Shown: positions 45,444-54,415 of the stretch, one piece after another
Layout: the number at the start of each line of letters is the position of its first letter
Numbering within the stretch: position 1 is the stretch's first letter
NCBI GenBank assembly: GCA_947452555.1
Contig: CANGDH010000001.1
Location: 186,001 to 250,000, forward strand
Source: Bacteroidota bacterium
GTDB lineage: Bacteria; Bacteroidota; Bacteroidia; Chitinophagales; Chitinophagaceae
DNA: 64,000 bases
Reading direction: 5' to 3'
Notes under the pieces: model-generated
Seen by the model: the letters and a program-made list of their open reading frames with translations, nothing else
Database searches by the model: none
Told to the model about the DNA's origin: nothing
Made by a program: the position numbers and the translations under genes

Positions 45444-46808
45444 TTATCTACCATTATTTGTTATGTATTTAGTGTAAAGTTCAATATTGGGTTTATTAAT
45501 TATGTAGTTCATAAATCTAGCGTCATCTGTTGATCTAATTCTTTGGAGTAAAGGTGTATTTGTGTTGCAATTAACATTGAATTTGTGGTTAATTCGATTG
45601 ATTGCTTCAGTTCGAATAGTTTTTTGAATTTCAACTGGTTTTTTCTTTGTTCCAAGATAAGTGTTTATATCATCAACTGTGAAATAGGAGCCATTATTAC
45701 ATTTGTCGATCAGATTTTCTATTAATGTTCTTTCAATCGTTGTAAAGTCATTACTAAATGTATCATTGATGCTAATAACTTCATGTTTGTGTATATTAGT
45801 TTTATTTCTTTTTCTTCTTAAAGCAAGATAAAGAGTTGTCAAAATTGAAATTAACAACAAGCTTATAACTATGATAAAGTATGGTCGGTTCTCAAATGGT
45901 TGTTCGTATAAACTATAAGGTTCTACATCAAAGTCTTTTATTGTTACAGAGATTGACTTTAAGCTCGTGTCTGGGAAATTTGTGTAATAGATTCTACCAT
46001 TCTCTTCAAACGTATTTTGCAAAGTTGTGCCTGACTTGTCTAACAAACCGTCGATTAAGTATTTATTCTTTAGTTTAAACACTTTGTTGTGCTCAAAATC
46101 TAAAAGTAGGAACTCTCTATCCGAGTTGATTAATGTACCATTTAAATGTGGGAGATCAATCATAAGATTGAATCCTAATTTAATATTGGAGTTAATATTA
46201 CCTAAAACTTCATTAGACTTCATTTTTAAATCAAGTTCAATAGCTGTATAGCTTTCTTTTTTTATTGTTGTTTCTTCGTCATTAATAGGTTGTTCTATAT
46301 AGTAAAGTTTATGCCTAGCTTGTATGTAGTTGTGAATATAATTTGTTGTATGCCTAAGGTTAGAAATTTTTTCAACACTCCATTCTTTTGTTGAGTTAAA
46401 GCGTCTAAGCTGACCATTCATATGCCAAAAACCATACCCTCCAAATGAGAGTAATGTGTCATTATATGCAAAATCAATTGAGTAAAAGGTATTACCAAAA
46501 TATCTTGTAGTATCAATACGGTCAAATCTAATATAGCTGCTATTAATTTCGTTAGCCTTAAATACTTTTCCAGTTCCATCTATTGTTAAGTAAAGTCCAC
46601 TCTTTGTTTTTACTAACTTCTGGTAGGATTTATTCTTATTGTTGAACTCGGGGAGGAATGACTCCTGACTTGTATTTGAAATTGAATTAATATCATTTTT
46701 ACTGAAATATAGGTGCCTTAATAGTGGTGTAACAGGTATTTTATAGCTCTGTGAATATATTTGAGTAGATAGAATTAGACCTGCAAAAGCCCAAATTATT
46801 TTTTTCAT
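45444..46808 (-). CDS. Membrane-spanning hypothetical protein with cytoplasmic C-terminal domain
   Basis: A 454-residue protein with a signal peptide (MKKIIWAFAGLILSTQIYSQ), an extracytoplasmic domain of about 290 residues, one transmembrane helix (about 310-332, FIIVISLLLISILTTLYLAL) followed by RRKRNK, and a 110-residue cytoplasmic tail. The tail (SNDFTTIERTLIENLIDK and VEIQKTIRTEAINRINHKF) recurs, as far as I recall, at the ends of other Bacteroidota membrane proteins and may be a winged-helix or signalling domain. Specific function unknown; a sensor role is my guess. Confidence 0.75.
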   Translation of the reverse strand: MKKIIWAFAGLILSTQIYSQSYKIPVTPLLRHLYFSKNDINSISNTSQESFLPEFNNKNKSYQKLVKTKSGLYLTIDGTGKVFKANEINSSYIRFDRIDTTRYFGNTFYSIDFAYNDTLLSFGGYGFWHMNGQLRRFNSTKEWSVEKISNLRHTTNYIHNYIQARHKLYYIEQPINDEETTIKKESYTAIELDLKMKSNEVLGNINSNIKLGFNLMIDLPHLNGTLINSDREFLLLDFEHNKVFKLKNKYLIDGLLDKSGTTLQNTFEENGRIYYTNFPDTSLKSISVTIKDFDVEPYSLYEQPFENRPYFIIVISLLLISILTTLYLALRRKRNKTNIHKHEVISINDTFSNDFTTIERTLIENLIDKCNNGSYFTVDDINTYLGTKKKPVEIQKTIRTEAINRINHKFNVNCNTNTPLLQRIRSTDDARFMNYIINKPNIELYTKYITNNGR

Positions 46809-46979
46809 GACTAAATGTATGGAAACTAAAACTTTAACGCTTATTATTTGATATGTTTATATGAAATATATTAAGAAATGTAATTAATACTTAATATCTA
46901 TTTTATTGACTATCATTATAAAATGTGTAAAAATTAGGGTTTGATTTTATATTTACTAATTGAATACCTATTCTATTCT

Positions 46980-47078
46980 AAACAGTTTATAAATACCGGA
47001 TCTTCATTTTCTATTAACTGTTTCATTGTGCCATTGGAGCGAGAAATAGCTTACCTAAAAGTATTTCTGATGAAACAG
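46980..47078 (+). promoter_or_regulatory. Possible structured leader with competing hairpins before the 47102 gene
   Basis: AAACAGTT (46980-46987) can pair with AACTGTTT (47016-47023), but CTGTTTCAT (47018-47026), which overlaps the latter, can instead pair with ATGAAACAG (47070-47078). An inner hairpin AGAAATA (47042-47048) / TATTTCT (47062-47068) would lie inside the second structure. Mutually exclusive stems are a hallmark of regulated leaders; function unproven. Confidence 0.4.
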
Positions 47079-47101
47079 CATACATATTAAAAAACAACTT
47101 A

Positions 47102-49186
47102 ATGAAAAAATCATTATTAGCACTATTCGTTTTGGTTTCTATATCTGTTAATTGCCAATCGCTAAATAATTTGTTACAATCAGAATCCAAGAAAATTATT
47201 GAAACTTTTTCAGGCCAAAAGCTTGATTTTAGTAGACTCTATGTTAATAATTTTCCATGTACTAGTTGTGGGGTAGCTTCACTGATTTTTTCAACTAGTA
47301 AACTAGAAGCAAGTTTAAATTATAAGGGGGTATCAAATTTAGGAGAACTTAGTAATGCAACTTATAAATTAGATAGTAATCAACAATTAAAGATTGAATA
47401 TTCTTGGCATTCTATTTCAAAATTAGGTATTCAGGATGCTACTATCCAGATTGATATTGATTTAAATAACTCAAAAAATAATAGATGGAATTATACAGTT
47501 ACTTTTTTTAATTCAAGTATAGAGATGACTTCTTTCGGCATTCTAAATGCTACTCAATTAAATTTGATAAAATCTAATATTGAAAACTCATTTTCATTTC
47601 AGATTATTAAGAAAAATACAGACAGTATTAATAATGTTATAAAACTTGAAAATGAGGCTATCGAATTAGATAAAATTAATAATGACAGGAAGGTTGAAAT
47701 GGTTATATCGGCTAGTGGAATAGATTATTATGAAGCAAGTGCTGTTGCAATCGAAAATTCATTAAAGCAAGCTTTATTAGTTTTTACAAATATTCAAACA
47801 AAAAAAATAGTTGATTCTCTAGTGCAGTCATTAAGTGATAGTACTAAAGAAAATAATATTTACAAAGCAAGTTTACTTGGTAATTATCGCTTTCCAAATG
47901 GGCAACATTTAGTAGTTATCAAAGCTAGAATTTCGATTGAAAAGTTATTAAATCAACTTAGAGCTGAAGGATATAATGTAAGCTTCCCGGTAAGTTCCTT
48001 GGTTTTTAAAATAAAACAACAATTAATTAACGAACAAGCTGAATTAACATCGGTTCTTGATATTTTTGGCAATGTTCATGAGTCACTTCAGAATTCATTA
48101 ACTTTCAATGTTCGAACTAAGGAACCCGTTTCCATTGACAATAAAGATTCTAAAATATTTGGAATACATGTAACTGTTTCATCAGTTTCAAATGATAATT
48201 ATGATACAACTATTGATTTATTTTTAAAAAGTATCAAACATTTTAGTCTTTCAACTTCTGAAATTAAATCATATGATGATCTGAAAAAAAGTAATTATTT
48301 ATTCAAAATTTCTTACAATGGGATTTATTCAAATATTTACCTTCGAAGTAGTAACTCTGTGAATATCATTGCAAGTATTATGGCAAATTGGAGGTTTTAC
48401 AATTGCAATTTTAATTTAGAAAATGGATTACATCAGACTCGTTTCAATCTCAAGGGCAATTTCCATCTAAATGAAATATTTAAAGACATTTATGCTGAAA
48501 ATTATAAAGTGCTTAGCCCTATTCATGTTTTATCAATTGATTTTCCAAGAAAAGGATCAGTTTTATCAGAACTTGATTGGGATGATTTTTATACATTAGA
48601 AGAGATAGATAAAATAAATGATTATAAAATTTCTCAGTCAGGCATAATTAGTAATTTCAGATTTGGTGGATATTTCTTGGGGCTAATAAATAATGAAAGA
48701 TTATTCATGTCTCCCATTGATTTTGGACCATATAAGAATTCAATAGAAGCAAATTCTAAATCTAATGAGTGGAATTTAGGAATATATGATGATTGGAAAT
48801 TAGCAGATATTAATCAATTAAAAGCAATAGCACAAACTAATAGTCCTAGTGTAGGAGGATTTAAAAGTGTAAGGAGTTATGTATATAATAATAAGTTGAA
48901 TGGTGATGAGAAGAATTCTGCTTATAGTTCTTACATGCCATTGCATAAAGAGGGAGAGAAATTATTCTTATTTTCAACCGCAATTGATGATTGGATTTCG
49001 ATAGGGAATTTTTCTTTAAATCAAAGATATTCTATACTCAATTTTAAAGGTAGGTTTACTCAATTTGAAACTGATAATTTGTATTTAGGAAAAGACAATT
49101 ATGGTATTGATTTAGGTAATTGGCAAATTGGAAATAAGTATGAGCTAAGAGTTGGGTATGCTTGTAGACCTATTCGTATTAATTGA
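47102..49186 (+). CDS. Large secreted hypothetical protein, cargo of element 2
   Basis: A 694-residue exported protein with a signal peptide (KKSLLALFVLVSISVNCQS, cleavage likely near residue 19; the NCQS could also be a lipobox-like site). The mature protein is Asn/Ser/Ile-rich with alternating beta-strand and short helical segments and no transmembrane helix. No recognised domain and no catalytic motif seen. The low C+G and Asn-rich composition fit a transferred element gene. It ends just before the tRNA-Lys terminator repeat. Confidence 0.75.
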   Translation: MKKSLLALFVLVSISVNCQSLNNLLQSESKKIIETFSGQKLDFSRLYVNNFPCTSCGVASLIFSTSKLEASLNYKGVSNLGELSNATYKLDSNQQLKIEYSWHSISKLGIQDATIQIDIDLNNSKNNRWNYTVTFFNSSIEMTSFGILNATQLNLIKSNIENSFSFQIIKKNTDSINNVIKLENEAIELDKINNDRKVEMVISASGIDYYEASAVAIENSLKQALLVFTNIQTKKIVDSLVQSLSDSTKENNIYKASLLGNYRFPNGQHLVVIKARISIEKLLNQLRAEGYNVSFPVSSLVFKIKQQLINEQAELTSVLDIFGNVHESLQNSLTFNVRTKEPVSIDNKDSKIFGIHVTVSSVSNDNYDTTIDLFLKSIKHFSLSTSEIKSYDDLKKSNYLFKISYNGIYSNIYLRSSNSVNIIASIMANWRFYNCNFNLENGLHQTRFNLKGNFHLNEIFKDIYAENYKVLSPIHVLSIDFPRKGSVLSELDWDDFYTLEEIDKINDYKISQSGIISNFRFGGYFLGLINNERLFMSPIDFGPYKNSIEANSKSNEWNLGIYDDWKLADINQLKAIAQTNSPSVGGFKSVRSYVYNNKLNGDEKNSAYSSYMPLHKEGEKLFLFSTAIDDWISIGNFSLNQRYSILNFKGRFTQFETDNLYLGKDNYGIDLGNWQIGNKYELRVGYACRPIRIN

Positions 49187-49201
49187 TTTCATTAAAATAG
49201 C

Positions 49202-49292
49202 AACCGAGCCACACAAAACAGTACAAAAGACTACAAAAGCGTGCCACAAGGGCATAAAAAAACTCCGATTTCTTGACGATTTCGGAGTTTTT
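49202..49292. repeat. tRNA-Lys flank repeat, copy C
   Basis: The third copy of the repeat (AACCGAGCCACAC, GACTACAAAAGCGTGCCACAAG) and its hairpin AAAAACTCCGA (49258-49268) / TCGGAGTTTTT (49282-49292). On the minus strand it is a good terminator 23 nt beyond the tRNA-Lys 3' end, so it serves both as the element end and as the tRNA's working terminator. Confidence 0.88.
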
Positions 49293-49313
49293 AGTGCTTA
49301 TTACAAGCTAGAT

Positions 49314-49329
49314 TGTGAACTGGCTGGGA
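49314..49329 (-). other. Attachment site C overlapping the tRNA-Lys 3' end
   Basis: TGTGAACTGGCTGGGA is the intact tRNA 3' end shared with remnants at 39600 and 40530. The tRNA remains complete because the integrated element replaced its 3' end with an equivalent sequence. Confidence 0.75.
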
Positions 49330-49388
49330 CTCGAACCCAGGGCCCATACATTAAAAGTGTATTGCTCTACCAACTGAGCTACCAATTC
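49316..49388 (-). tRNA. tRNA-Lys(UUU)
   Basis: 73 nt, complete cloverleaf: acceptor GAATTGG / CCAGTTC, D stem GCTC / GAGC, anticodon stem ATACA / TGTAT with loop CTTTTAA (anticodon TTT at 49353-49355), T arm CTGGG-TTCGAGT-CCCAG and discriminator A. CCA is not encoded. Its 3' end is the integration site of element 2. Confidence 0.97.
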
Positions 49389-49510
49389 TGACCGTTTTCC
49401 CTTTTGAGGAGTGCAAAAATAAGCATAAATAAAAACTATCCAAATAATTGGGCACTTTTATTTTCAACAATCAAAATTAGTTCTAAGTAATTCATCTTCA
49501 ATTAACATTG

Positions 49511-49525
49511 TACATTTGTACAAAT
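49511..49525 (+). promoter_or_regulatory. Putative -7 box and palindrome at the SDR gene
   Basis: TACATTTG (49511-49518) matches the Bacteroidota TAnnTTTG element, and a 12-bp perfect palindrome ATTTGTACAAAT (49514-49525) overlaps it. This box supports ATG 49534 as the start, since the ATG at 49516 would be inside the promoter. Confidence 0.45.
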
Positions 49526-49533
49526 TCATATGC

Positions 49534-50340
49534 ATGGCCAATTTCACGGGGAAAGTAGTCTTAATTACAGGTGGTTCTGAAGGAATCGGAAAAGCTTTGG
49601 TGCAACAATTTTTAGCTTTAGGAGCCAAAGTGGCTACTTGTGGCAGAAATGTTGACAAACTAGGTGTATTAGCGCAACAACATCCTAATGCGTCTTTATT
49701 TACCATGCAAGTGGACGTTGCGAATCAGGAGCAGTGCGAAGCTTTTGTAGCTACTACGGTTGCAAAATGGGGCACAGTTGATATTTTAATAAACAATGCA
49801 GGAGTTTCTATGCGTGCCTTAGTAAATGAGGTTTCTATAGCAACTTTGAAAAATGTGATGGATATAAATTTTTGGGGGACTGTGTATACCACAAAAGCAG
49901 CACTTCCTTTTATTCAAAAAAATAATGGCATTATTGTAGGCGTGTCAAGTATTGCAGGTTATAGAGGTTTGCCAGGTAGAAGCGGCTATTCTGCTTCTAA
50001 ATATGCGCTAAATGGGTGGTTAGAAGCTTTAAGAACTGAATTGTTTGGATCCGGAACCCATGTAATGTGGGTTTGTCCAGGCTTCACTGCTTCGAATATT
50101 CGCAATGCGGCACTTAATAAAGACGCTCAAGCACAAGGAGAGTCTCCAATGGACGAAGGGGCTATGATGAGCTCAGATGCTTGCGCGACTCATATCATAA
50201 ATGCGATGGGAAAAAGGAAGCGCACATTAGTATTAACCTTTAAAGGGAAACAAACTGTTTTCATGAATAAATTCTTTCCTTCTTGGGCAGATAAGTTGGT
50301 GCATCATTTCTTTTTCAAGAATGGTGTGCTGGTGAAATAA
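49534..50340 (+). CDS. Short-chain dehydrogenase/reductase
   Basis: A 268-residue classical SDR with the cofactor site TGGSEGIGKAL, the NNAGVS motif near residue 90 and catalytic Ser/Tyr/Lys in VSSIAGYRGLPGRSGYSASK. It is an NAD(P)-dependent oxidoreductase; the substrate cannot be told. I chose ATG 49534 (MANFTGKVVLITGG) rather than 49516, because the Rossmann strand then begins at the usual distance and the promoter-like box lies before it. Confidence 0.92.
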   Translation: MANFTGKVVLITGGSEGIGKALVQQFLALGAKVATCGRNVDKLGVLAQQHPNASLFTMQVDVANQEQCEAFVATTVAKWGTVDILINNAGVSMRALVNEVSIATLKNVMDINFWGTVYTTKAALPFIQKNNGIIVGVSSIAGYRGLPGRSGYSASKYALNGWLEALRTELFGSGTHVMWVCPGFTASNIRNAALNKDAQAQGESPMDEGAMMSSDACATHIINAMGKRKRTLVLTFKGKQTVFMNKFFPSWADKLVHHFFFKNGVLVK

Positions 50341-50369
50341 AACGATAATTAATTCGTTACTAAATAGAT

Positions 50370-51191
50370 ATGCCCGTTATAACATTAACATCTGACATAG
50401 GCCAAGAGGATTTCATCATTGGCGCAATTAAGGGGCAAATATTGTCAACCATTCCTGGCTGTACCATATCGGACATCACGCACTATTTATCCAGTAAGAA
50501 CTATCAACAAGGCGCTTATATTTTTAATAATGCTGCTAAGTATTATCCTAAGGGAACGGTGCATTTGGTGATGGTTAACTTTTTTCAATTTCCGCAGGAA
50601 CATGTGCTATTCGCGCATTATAATGGTCATTTTTTTATTACTCCGGACAATGGCTTTTTAACCATGATGTTGGGTTTGAAGCCAAAAGACATTGTAAAAA
50701 TTAATTGTAAGAACGCGCATACTTTTATTCAAATTACAGAGCGTATTGTAGAGTCTATTGCTTATTTTTTTGCCTCTGGGAATATGGCAGATGCAGGAGA
50801 GCCTATTGACCAGATTCAGGAAATTTACCCAATGCAACCTACTTTAGGAACTAACTGGATGGAAGGCCAAATCCTATTTATTGACCAATTTGAGAACGTT
50901 GTGGTCAATATTCGTAAGGACGAATTTGATTTACATGCCAAAGGAAGAGCCTTTAAAATCGTATTTACCCGCAACGAAACCATTGAAGTTTTAAGTAAAA
51001 ACTATGGGGAAGTCCCAATTGCAGACAAAATTGCTTGGTTCAATTCGGCTGGGTACCTTGAAATTGCGGTAAGAGGGGGCAATATGGCTGGATTATTTGG
51101 TTTGAGCAAATACGATGAAAATCAAATAGGCAAGCAGCGCCCTAATGACAATAAGTGGTTTTTCCAGATGGTTCGAGTTTTCTTTGAATAG
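50370..51191 (+). CDS. SAM hydroxide adenosyltransferase (DUF62 family)
   Basis: A 273-residue enzyme of the fluorinase-like SAM hydrolase family that splits S-adenosylmethionine to adenosine and methionine. Family segments include ITLTSDIGQEDFIIGAIKG at the N-terminus, VVMVNFFQFPQ-like beta strand and DNGFLTMM, and the C-terminal domain around ILFIDQFENVVVNI. Physiological role is unclear. Lies 30 nt after the SDR gene. Confidence 0.92.
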   Translation: MPVITLTSDIGQEDFIIGAIKGQILSTIPGCTISDITHYLSSKNYQQGAYIFNNAAKYYPKGTVHLVMVNFFQFPQEHVLFAHYNGHFFITPDNGFLTMMLGLKPKDIVKINCKNAHTFIQITERIVESIAYFFASGNMADAGEPIDQIQEIYPMQPTLGTNWMEGQILFIDQFENVVVNIRKDEFDLHAKGRAFKIVFTRNETIEVLSKNYGEVPIADKIAWFNSAGYLEIAVRGGNMAGLFGLSKYDENQIGKQRPNDNKWFFQMVRVFFE

Positions 51192-51213
51192 TCATATTTT
51201 CTGGGTATTTTTG
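51183..51213 (+). promoter_or_regulatory. Promoter of lpdA
   Basis: TTTG at 51183-51186, a 19-nt spacer and TATTTTTG at 51206-51213 match the Bacteroidota -33/-7 consensus (TTTG-N19-TAnnTTTG). It lies 34 nt before the lpdA ATG, and its -33 box overlaps the end of the preceding gene. Confidence 0.75.
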
Positions 51214-51246
51214 CACCCTATTAAAAATTCATAAATTAACGCTCAT

Positions 51247-52656
51247 ATGGCATACGACGTAATCGTTATTGGTAGTGGTCCTGGTGGATATCCTGCCGCA
51301 ATCCGTGCTTCTCAATTAGGTTTGAAAGTAGCAGTCATTGAAAAAGAAAGTTTAGGCGGTGTTTGTTTAAACTGGGGTTGTATTCCAACAAAGGCTTTAT
51401 TAAAAAGTGCTCAAGTTTATGAGTACCTAAAACATAGTGCTGATTATGGCGTAACTGCAACTGGTGTAAGCCATGATTTTGGTGCCGTTATTAAGCGTAG
51501 CCGTGGTGTTGCTGATAAGATGAGTAAAGGTGTTCAGTTTCTAATGAAGAAAAATAAGATTGACGTAATCATGGGTTACGGTAAAGTTCAATCAAAAGGT
51601 AAAGTAGAAGTGAAAGCTGCTGACGGAACAACTCAAGTAATAGACACAAAATATATCGTAATTGCAACTGGGGGTCGTTCAAGAGAATTACCAAATTTAA
51701 AGCAAGACGGTAAAAAAATATTAGGTTATAGAGAAGCAATGGTGATGGAGCAACAACCAAAGAGCATGATTATTGTTGGTAGTGGTGCGATAGGTGTGGA
51801 GTTTGCATATGTATACAATAGCATGGGAACTAAAGTGACTATTGTGGAATTTTTACCAAGAATTGTACCTGTAGAGGACGAAGACATTTCTAAAGAATTA
51901 GAAAAGCAATATAAGAAACAAGGAATTGATATCATGACGAACTCTTCTGTAGAGTCAGTTGATACAACAGGAGCTGGTGTTAAAGCAAAAGTAAAATTAC
52001 AAGACGGAACTTTTGTTACCTTAGAAGCTGATGTATTATTAAGTGCAGTTGGCGTGGTTTCAAATATTGAAAATATTGGATTAGAGCAAAACGGAATCAA
52101 AGCAGACAAAGGAAGAATCATTGTAGACAAATACCAACAAACAAGTATTGCTGGCATTTACGCTATCGGTGACTGTTCTCCAGGTCAAGCTTTGGCACAC
52201 GTTGCTGCTAAAGAAGGAATCAATGCTGCAGAGCATATGGCATATTTAGAAAAGAAGAATGTACATTTACCAGAAGGAATAGATTATAATAATATCCCAG
52301 GATGTACTTACTGTACTCCAGAAATTTCTAGCGTAGGTTACACAGAGAAAGCGGCTAAAGAAGCTGGCTACGAAATTAAAGTAGGTAAGTTCCCGTTTGT
52401 GGCAAGTGGTAAAGCATCTGCTGCTGGAGCAACTGAAGGTTTTGTAAAAGTAATTTTTGACGCTAAGTACGGTGAGTTTTTAGGATGTCATATGATTGGA
52501 ATGAATGTAACTGAAATGATTGCAGAAGCAGTAGTTGCTCGTAAATTAGAAACTACAGCGCATGAAATTTTGAATGCAATTCATCCACATCCAACAATGA
52601 GTGAAGGTTTGAAGGAAGCAACTGCTGCAGCTTATGGCGAAGCAATTGACATCTAA
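51247..52656 (+). CDS. lpdA: Dihydrolipoyl dehydrogenase
   Basis: A 469-residue E3 flavoprotein that reoxidises the lipoyl groups of 2-oxoacid dehydrogenase complexes. It has FAD site VIGSGPGGYPAAIRA, the redox disulfide Cys40/Cys45 in GGVCLNWGCIPT, NAD site VGSGAIGVEFAY and the C-terminal His-Glu pair in HPHPTMSEGL. It has its own promoter (51183-51213) and a terminator (52679-52719). Confidence 0.96.
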   Translation: MAYDVIVIGSGPGGYPAAIRASQLGLKVAVIEKESLGGVCLNWGCIPTKALLKSAQVYEYLKHSADYGVTATGVSHDFGAVIKRSRGVADKMSKGVQFLMKKNKIDVIMGYGKVQSKGKVEVKAADGTTQVIDTKYIVIATGGRSRELPNLKQDGKKILGYREAMVMEQQPKSMIIVGSGAIGVEFAYVYNSMGTKVTIVEFLPRIVPVEDEDISKELEKQYKKQGIDIMTNSSVESVDTTGAGVKAKVKLQDGTFVTLEADVLLSAVGVVSNIENIGLEQNGIKADKGRIIVDKYQQTSIAGIYAIGDCSPGQALAHVAAKEGINAAEHMAYLEKKNVHLPEGIDYNNIPGCTYCTPEISSVGYTEKAAKEAGYEIKVGKFPFVASGKASAAGATEGFVKVIFDAKYGEFLGCHMIGMNVTEMIAEAVVARKLETTAHEILNAIHPHPTMSEGLKEATAAAYGEAIDI

Positions 52657-52678
52657 CTAGCTTTTAATAAAATATACG

Positions 52679-52719
52679 ATGGCTCGTCATTCAATTCATT
52701 TTGAATGCGGGCCATTTTT
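52679..52719 (+). terminator. Terminator after lpdA
   Basis: An imperfect long stem: ATGGC ... GCCAT outside and CATTCAA ... TTGAATG inside, followed by TTTTT. It lies 23 nt after the lpdA stop. Confidence 0.75.
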
Positions 52720-52791
52720 AATAATGTCGGATATAAGTATTGCGATATTAGCAAAAGTATCAGGATTTAATACAGATCAGAATTAATATAA

Positions 52792-54378
52792 ATGAAGTAC
52801 GAAAAAGAAATTAATAGACGAAAGACCTTTGCGATTATCTCTCACCCAGATGCTGGTAAAACTACTTTAACAGAAAAGTTTTTGTTATTTGGTGGTGCTA
52901 TTCAAACGGCGGGCGCGGTAAAAAGCAATAAGATTAAAAAGCATGCTACTTCGGATTTTATGGAGATAGAACGTCAAAGAGGAATCTCGGTGGCGACTTC
53001 GGTAATGTCTTTTGAGTACAAAGGAATATTAATTAATTTATTGGATACGCCAGGTCACAAGGACTTTGCGGAGGACACTTACAGAACTTTAACGGCGGTA
53101 GACAGTGTTATTTTAGTTATTGATAGCGTGAATGGGGTAGAACCTCAAACACGTCGTTTAATGGAGGTTTGTAGAATGCGTATGACACCGGTTATTGTAT
53201 TCATTAACAAAATGGATCGCGATGGGAAAAACAGATTTGATTTATTAGAGGAGATAGAAGCAGAATTGAAAATTTCATTACACCCAATGACCTGGCCTAT
53301 TAATAGTGGTAAGGAGTTTAAAGGGGTATATAATTTGCATGATAAAAATTTAAGATTATTTACAGCAAGTACCAAAGCGAATGACGAAGACGTGGTGGAC
53401 ATTGCAGATTTGTCAAGTCCAGTATTACAAGCTAAAATTGGAGATAGAGATGCCAATTTATTAAGAGAAGATGTGGAATTAATAGACGGTGTATATGGTC
53501 CTCTAAATGCAGAAGAGTATTTAGAAGGTAAAATTGCACCGGTATTTTTTGGTTCTGCTGTTAATAATTTTGGGGTACAAGAAATGCTAGATACATTCAT
53601 AAGAATCGCACCAGTTCCAAGAGACAGAGAAACGAATGTTAGAAAAGTTCAAGCTGCAGAAGATAAGTTTAGTGGATTTATATTTAAGATACATGCCAAT
53701 TTGGATCCCAAGCACCGTGACCGTATTGCATTTATGCGTGTATGTAGTGGAAGGTTTGAACGAAACAAATATTACAAGCATGTGCGCTTGGACAAGGATG
53801 TAAGGTTTACCAATCCATATACTTTCTTAGCGCGTAGTAAGGATATCATTGACGACGCTTATCCAGGTGATGTGGTGGGTTTATTCGATACCGGTAATTT
53901 TAAAATTGGAGACACTTTAACCGAAGGGGAAAAATTTTATTTTACAGGTATCCCAACCTTCTCTCCAGAAATATTTAAGGAATTAGTGAACAAGGATCCA
54001 ATGAAGACTAAGCAATTAGAGAAAGGAATACAGCAATTAACCGACGAAGGGGTTGCGCAGTTGTTCACTCAATTTGGAGGCAATAAAAAAATTATTGGTT
54101 GCGTAGGTGATTTACAATTTGAAGTAATTCAATATCGTTTATTGCAAGAATATGGGGCAGCTTGTGAATTTAGAACCCTTCCTTTTTATAAAGCGTGTTG
54201 GTTAACTTCAAATGACAAAAACAAATTACACGATTTCTTAAGATTCAAACAACAGAATGCAGCAGAGGACAAAGACGGTTCTCCTGTGTATTTAGCACAG
54301 AGCGAGTGGTTCTTAAATACAGAAATTACGAATAATCCAGACATTACTTTCCACTTTACTAACGAGGTAAATAAATAG
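52792..54378 (+). CDS. prfC: Peptide chain release factor 3
   Basis: A 528-residue translational GTPase that removes RF1/RF2 from the ribosome after termination. G motifs are clear: [13 protein letters not shown] (G1), DTPGHKDF (G3) and NKMDRDG (G4), followed by EF-Tu-like domain 2 and the RF3 C-terminal domain. Full usual length. Precedes rimO by 37 nt. Confidence 0.96.
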   Translation: MKYEKEINRRKTFAIISHPDAGKTTLTEKFLLFGGAIQTAGAVKSNKIKKHATSDFMEIERQRGISVATSVMSFEYKGILINLLDTPGHKDFAEDTYRTLTAVDSVILVIDSVNGVEPQTRRLMEVCRMRMTPVIVFINKMDRDGKNRFDLLEEIEAELKISLHPMTWPINSGKEFKGVYNLHDKNLRLFTASTKANDEDVVDIADLSSPVLQAKIGDRDANLLREDVELIDGVYGPLNAEEYLEGKIAPVFFGSAVNNFGVQEMLDTFIRIAPVPRDRETNVRKVQAAEDKFSGFIFKIHANLDPKHRDRIAFMRVCSGRFERNKYYKHVRLDKDVRFTNPYTFLARSKDIIDDAYPGDVVGLFDTGNFKIGDTLTEGEKFYFTGIPTFSPEIFKELVNKDPMKTKQLEKGIQQLTDEGVAQLFTQFGGNKKIIGCVGDLQFEVIQYRLLQEYGAACEFRTLPFYKACWLTSNDKNKLHDFLRFKQQNAAEDKDGSPVYLAQSEWFLNTEITNNPDITFHFTNEVNK

Positions 54379-54415
54379 CAATCACATAACGATGTAAATC
54401 GTTTAAACAAATACT

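Larger units (their letters stand above)
40546..49313. mobile_element. Element 2: integrative element of about 8.8 kb at tRNA-Lys
   Basis: Bounded by remnant B and the 3' end of intact tRNA-Lys(UUU). Contents in order: small minus-strand ORF, strongly skewed putative origin, polymerase-like protein, coiled-coil protein, excisionase-like protein, tyrosine integrase, membrane protein, large secreted protein, terminator repeat C. There are no conjugation, relaxase or phage structural genes, so it is neither an ICE nor a prophage of known type. The tRNA is kept intact because the element carries the 3' end and terminator. Confidence 0.75.

Noticed and set aside
37984..49186. Conjugative element or prophage
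   Set aside because: No relaxase, T4SS, capsid, terminase or tail genes were found; only integrase, excisionase-like and a polymerase-like gene.
39328..49292. CRISPR array from the recurring about 94-nt repeats
   Set aside because: Only three copies, widely spaced, each with a terminator hairpin beside a tRNA 3' end; no cas genes.
40546..49313. Restriction-modification, toxin-antitoxin or known defence system in element 2
   Set aside because: No methyltransferase, nuclease, TIR, or known toxin/antitoxin motifs could be seen in any of its proteins.
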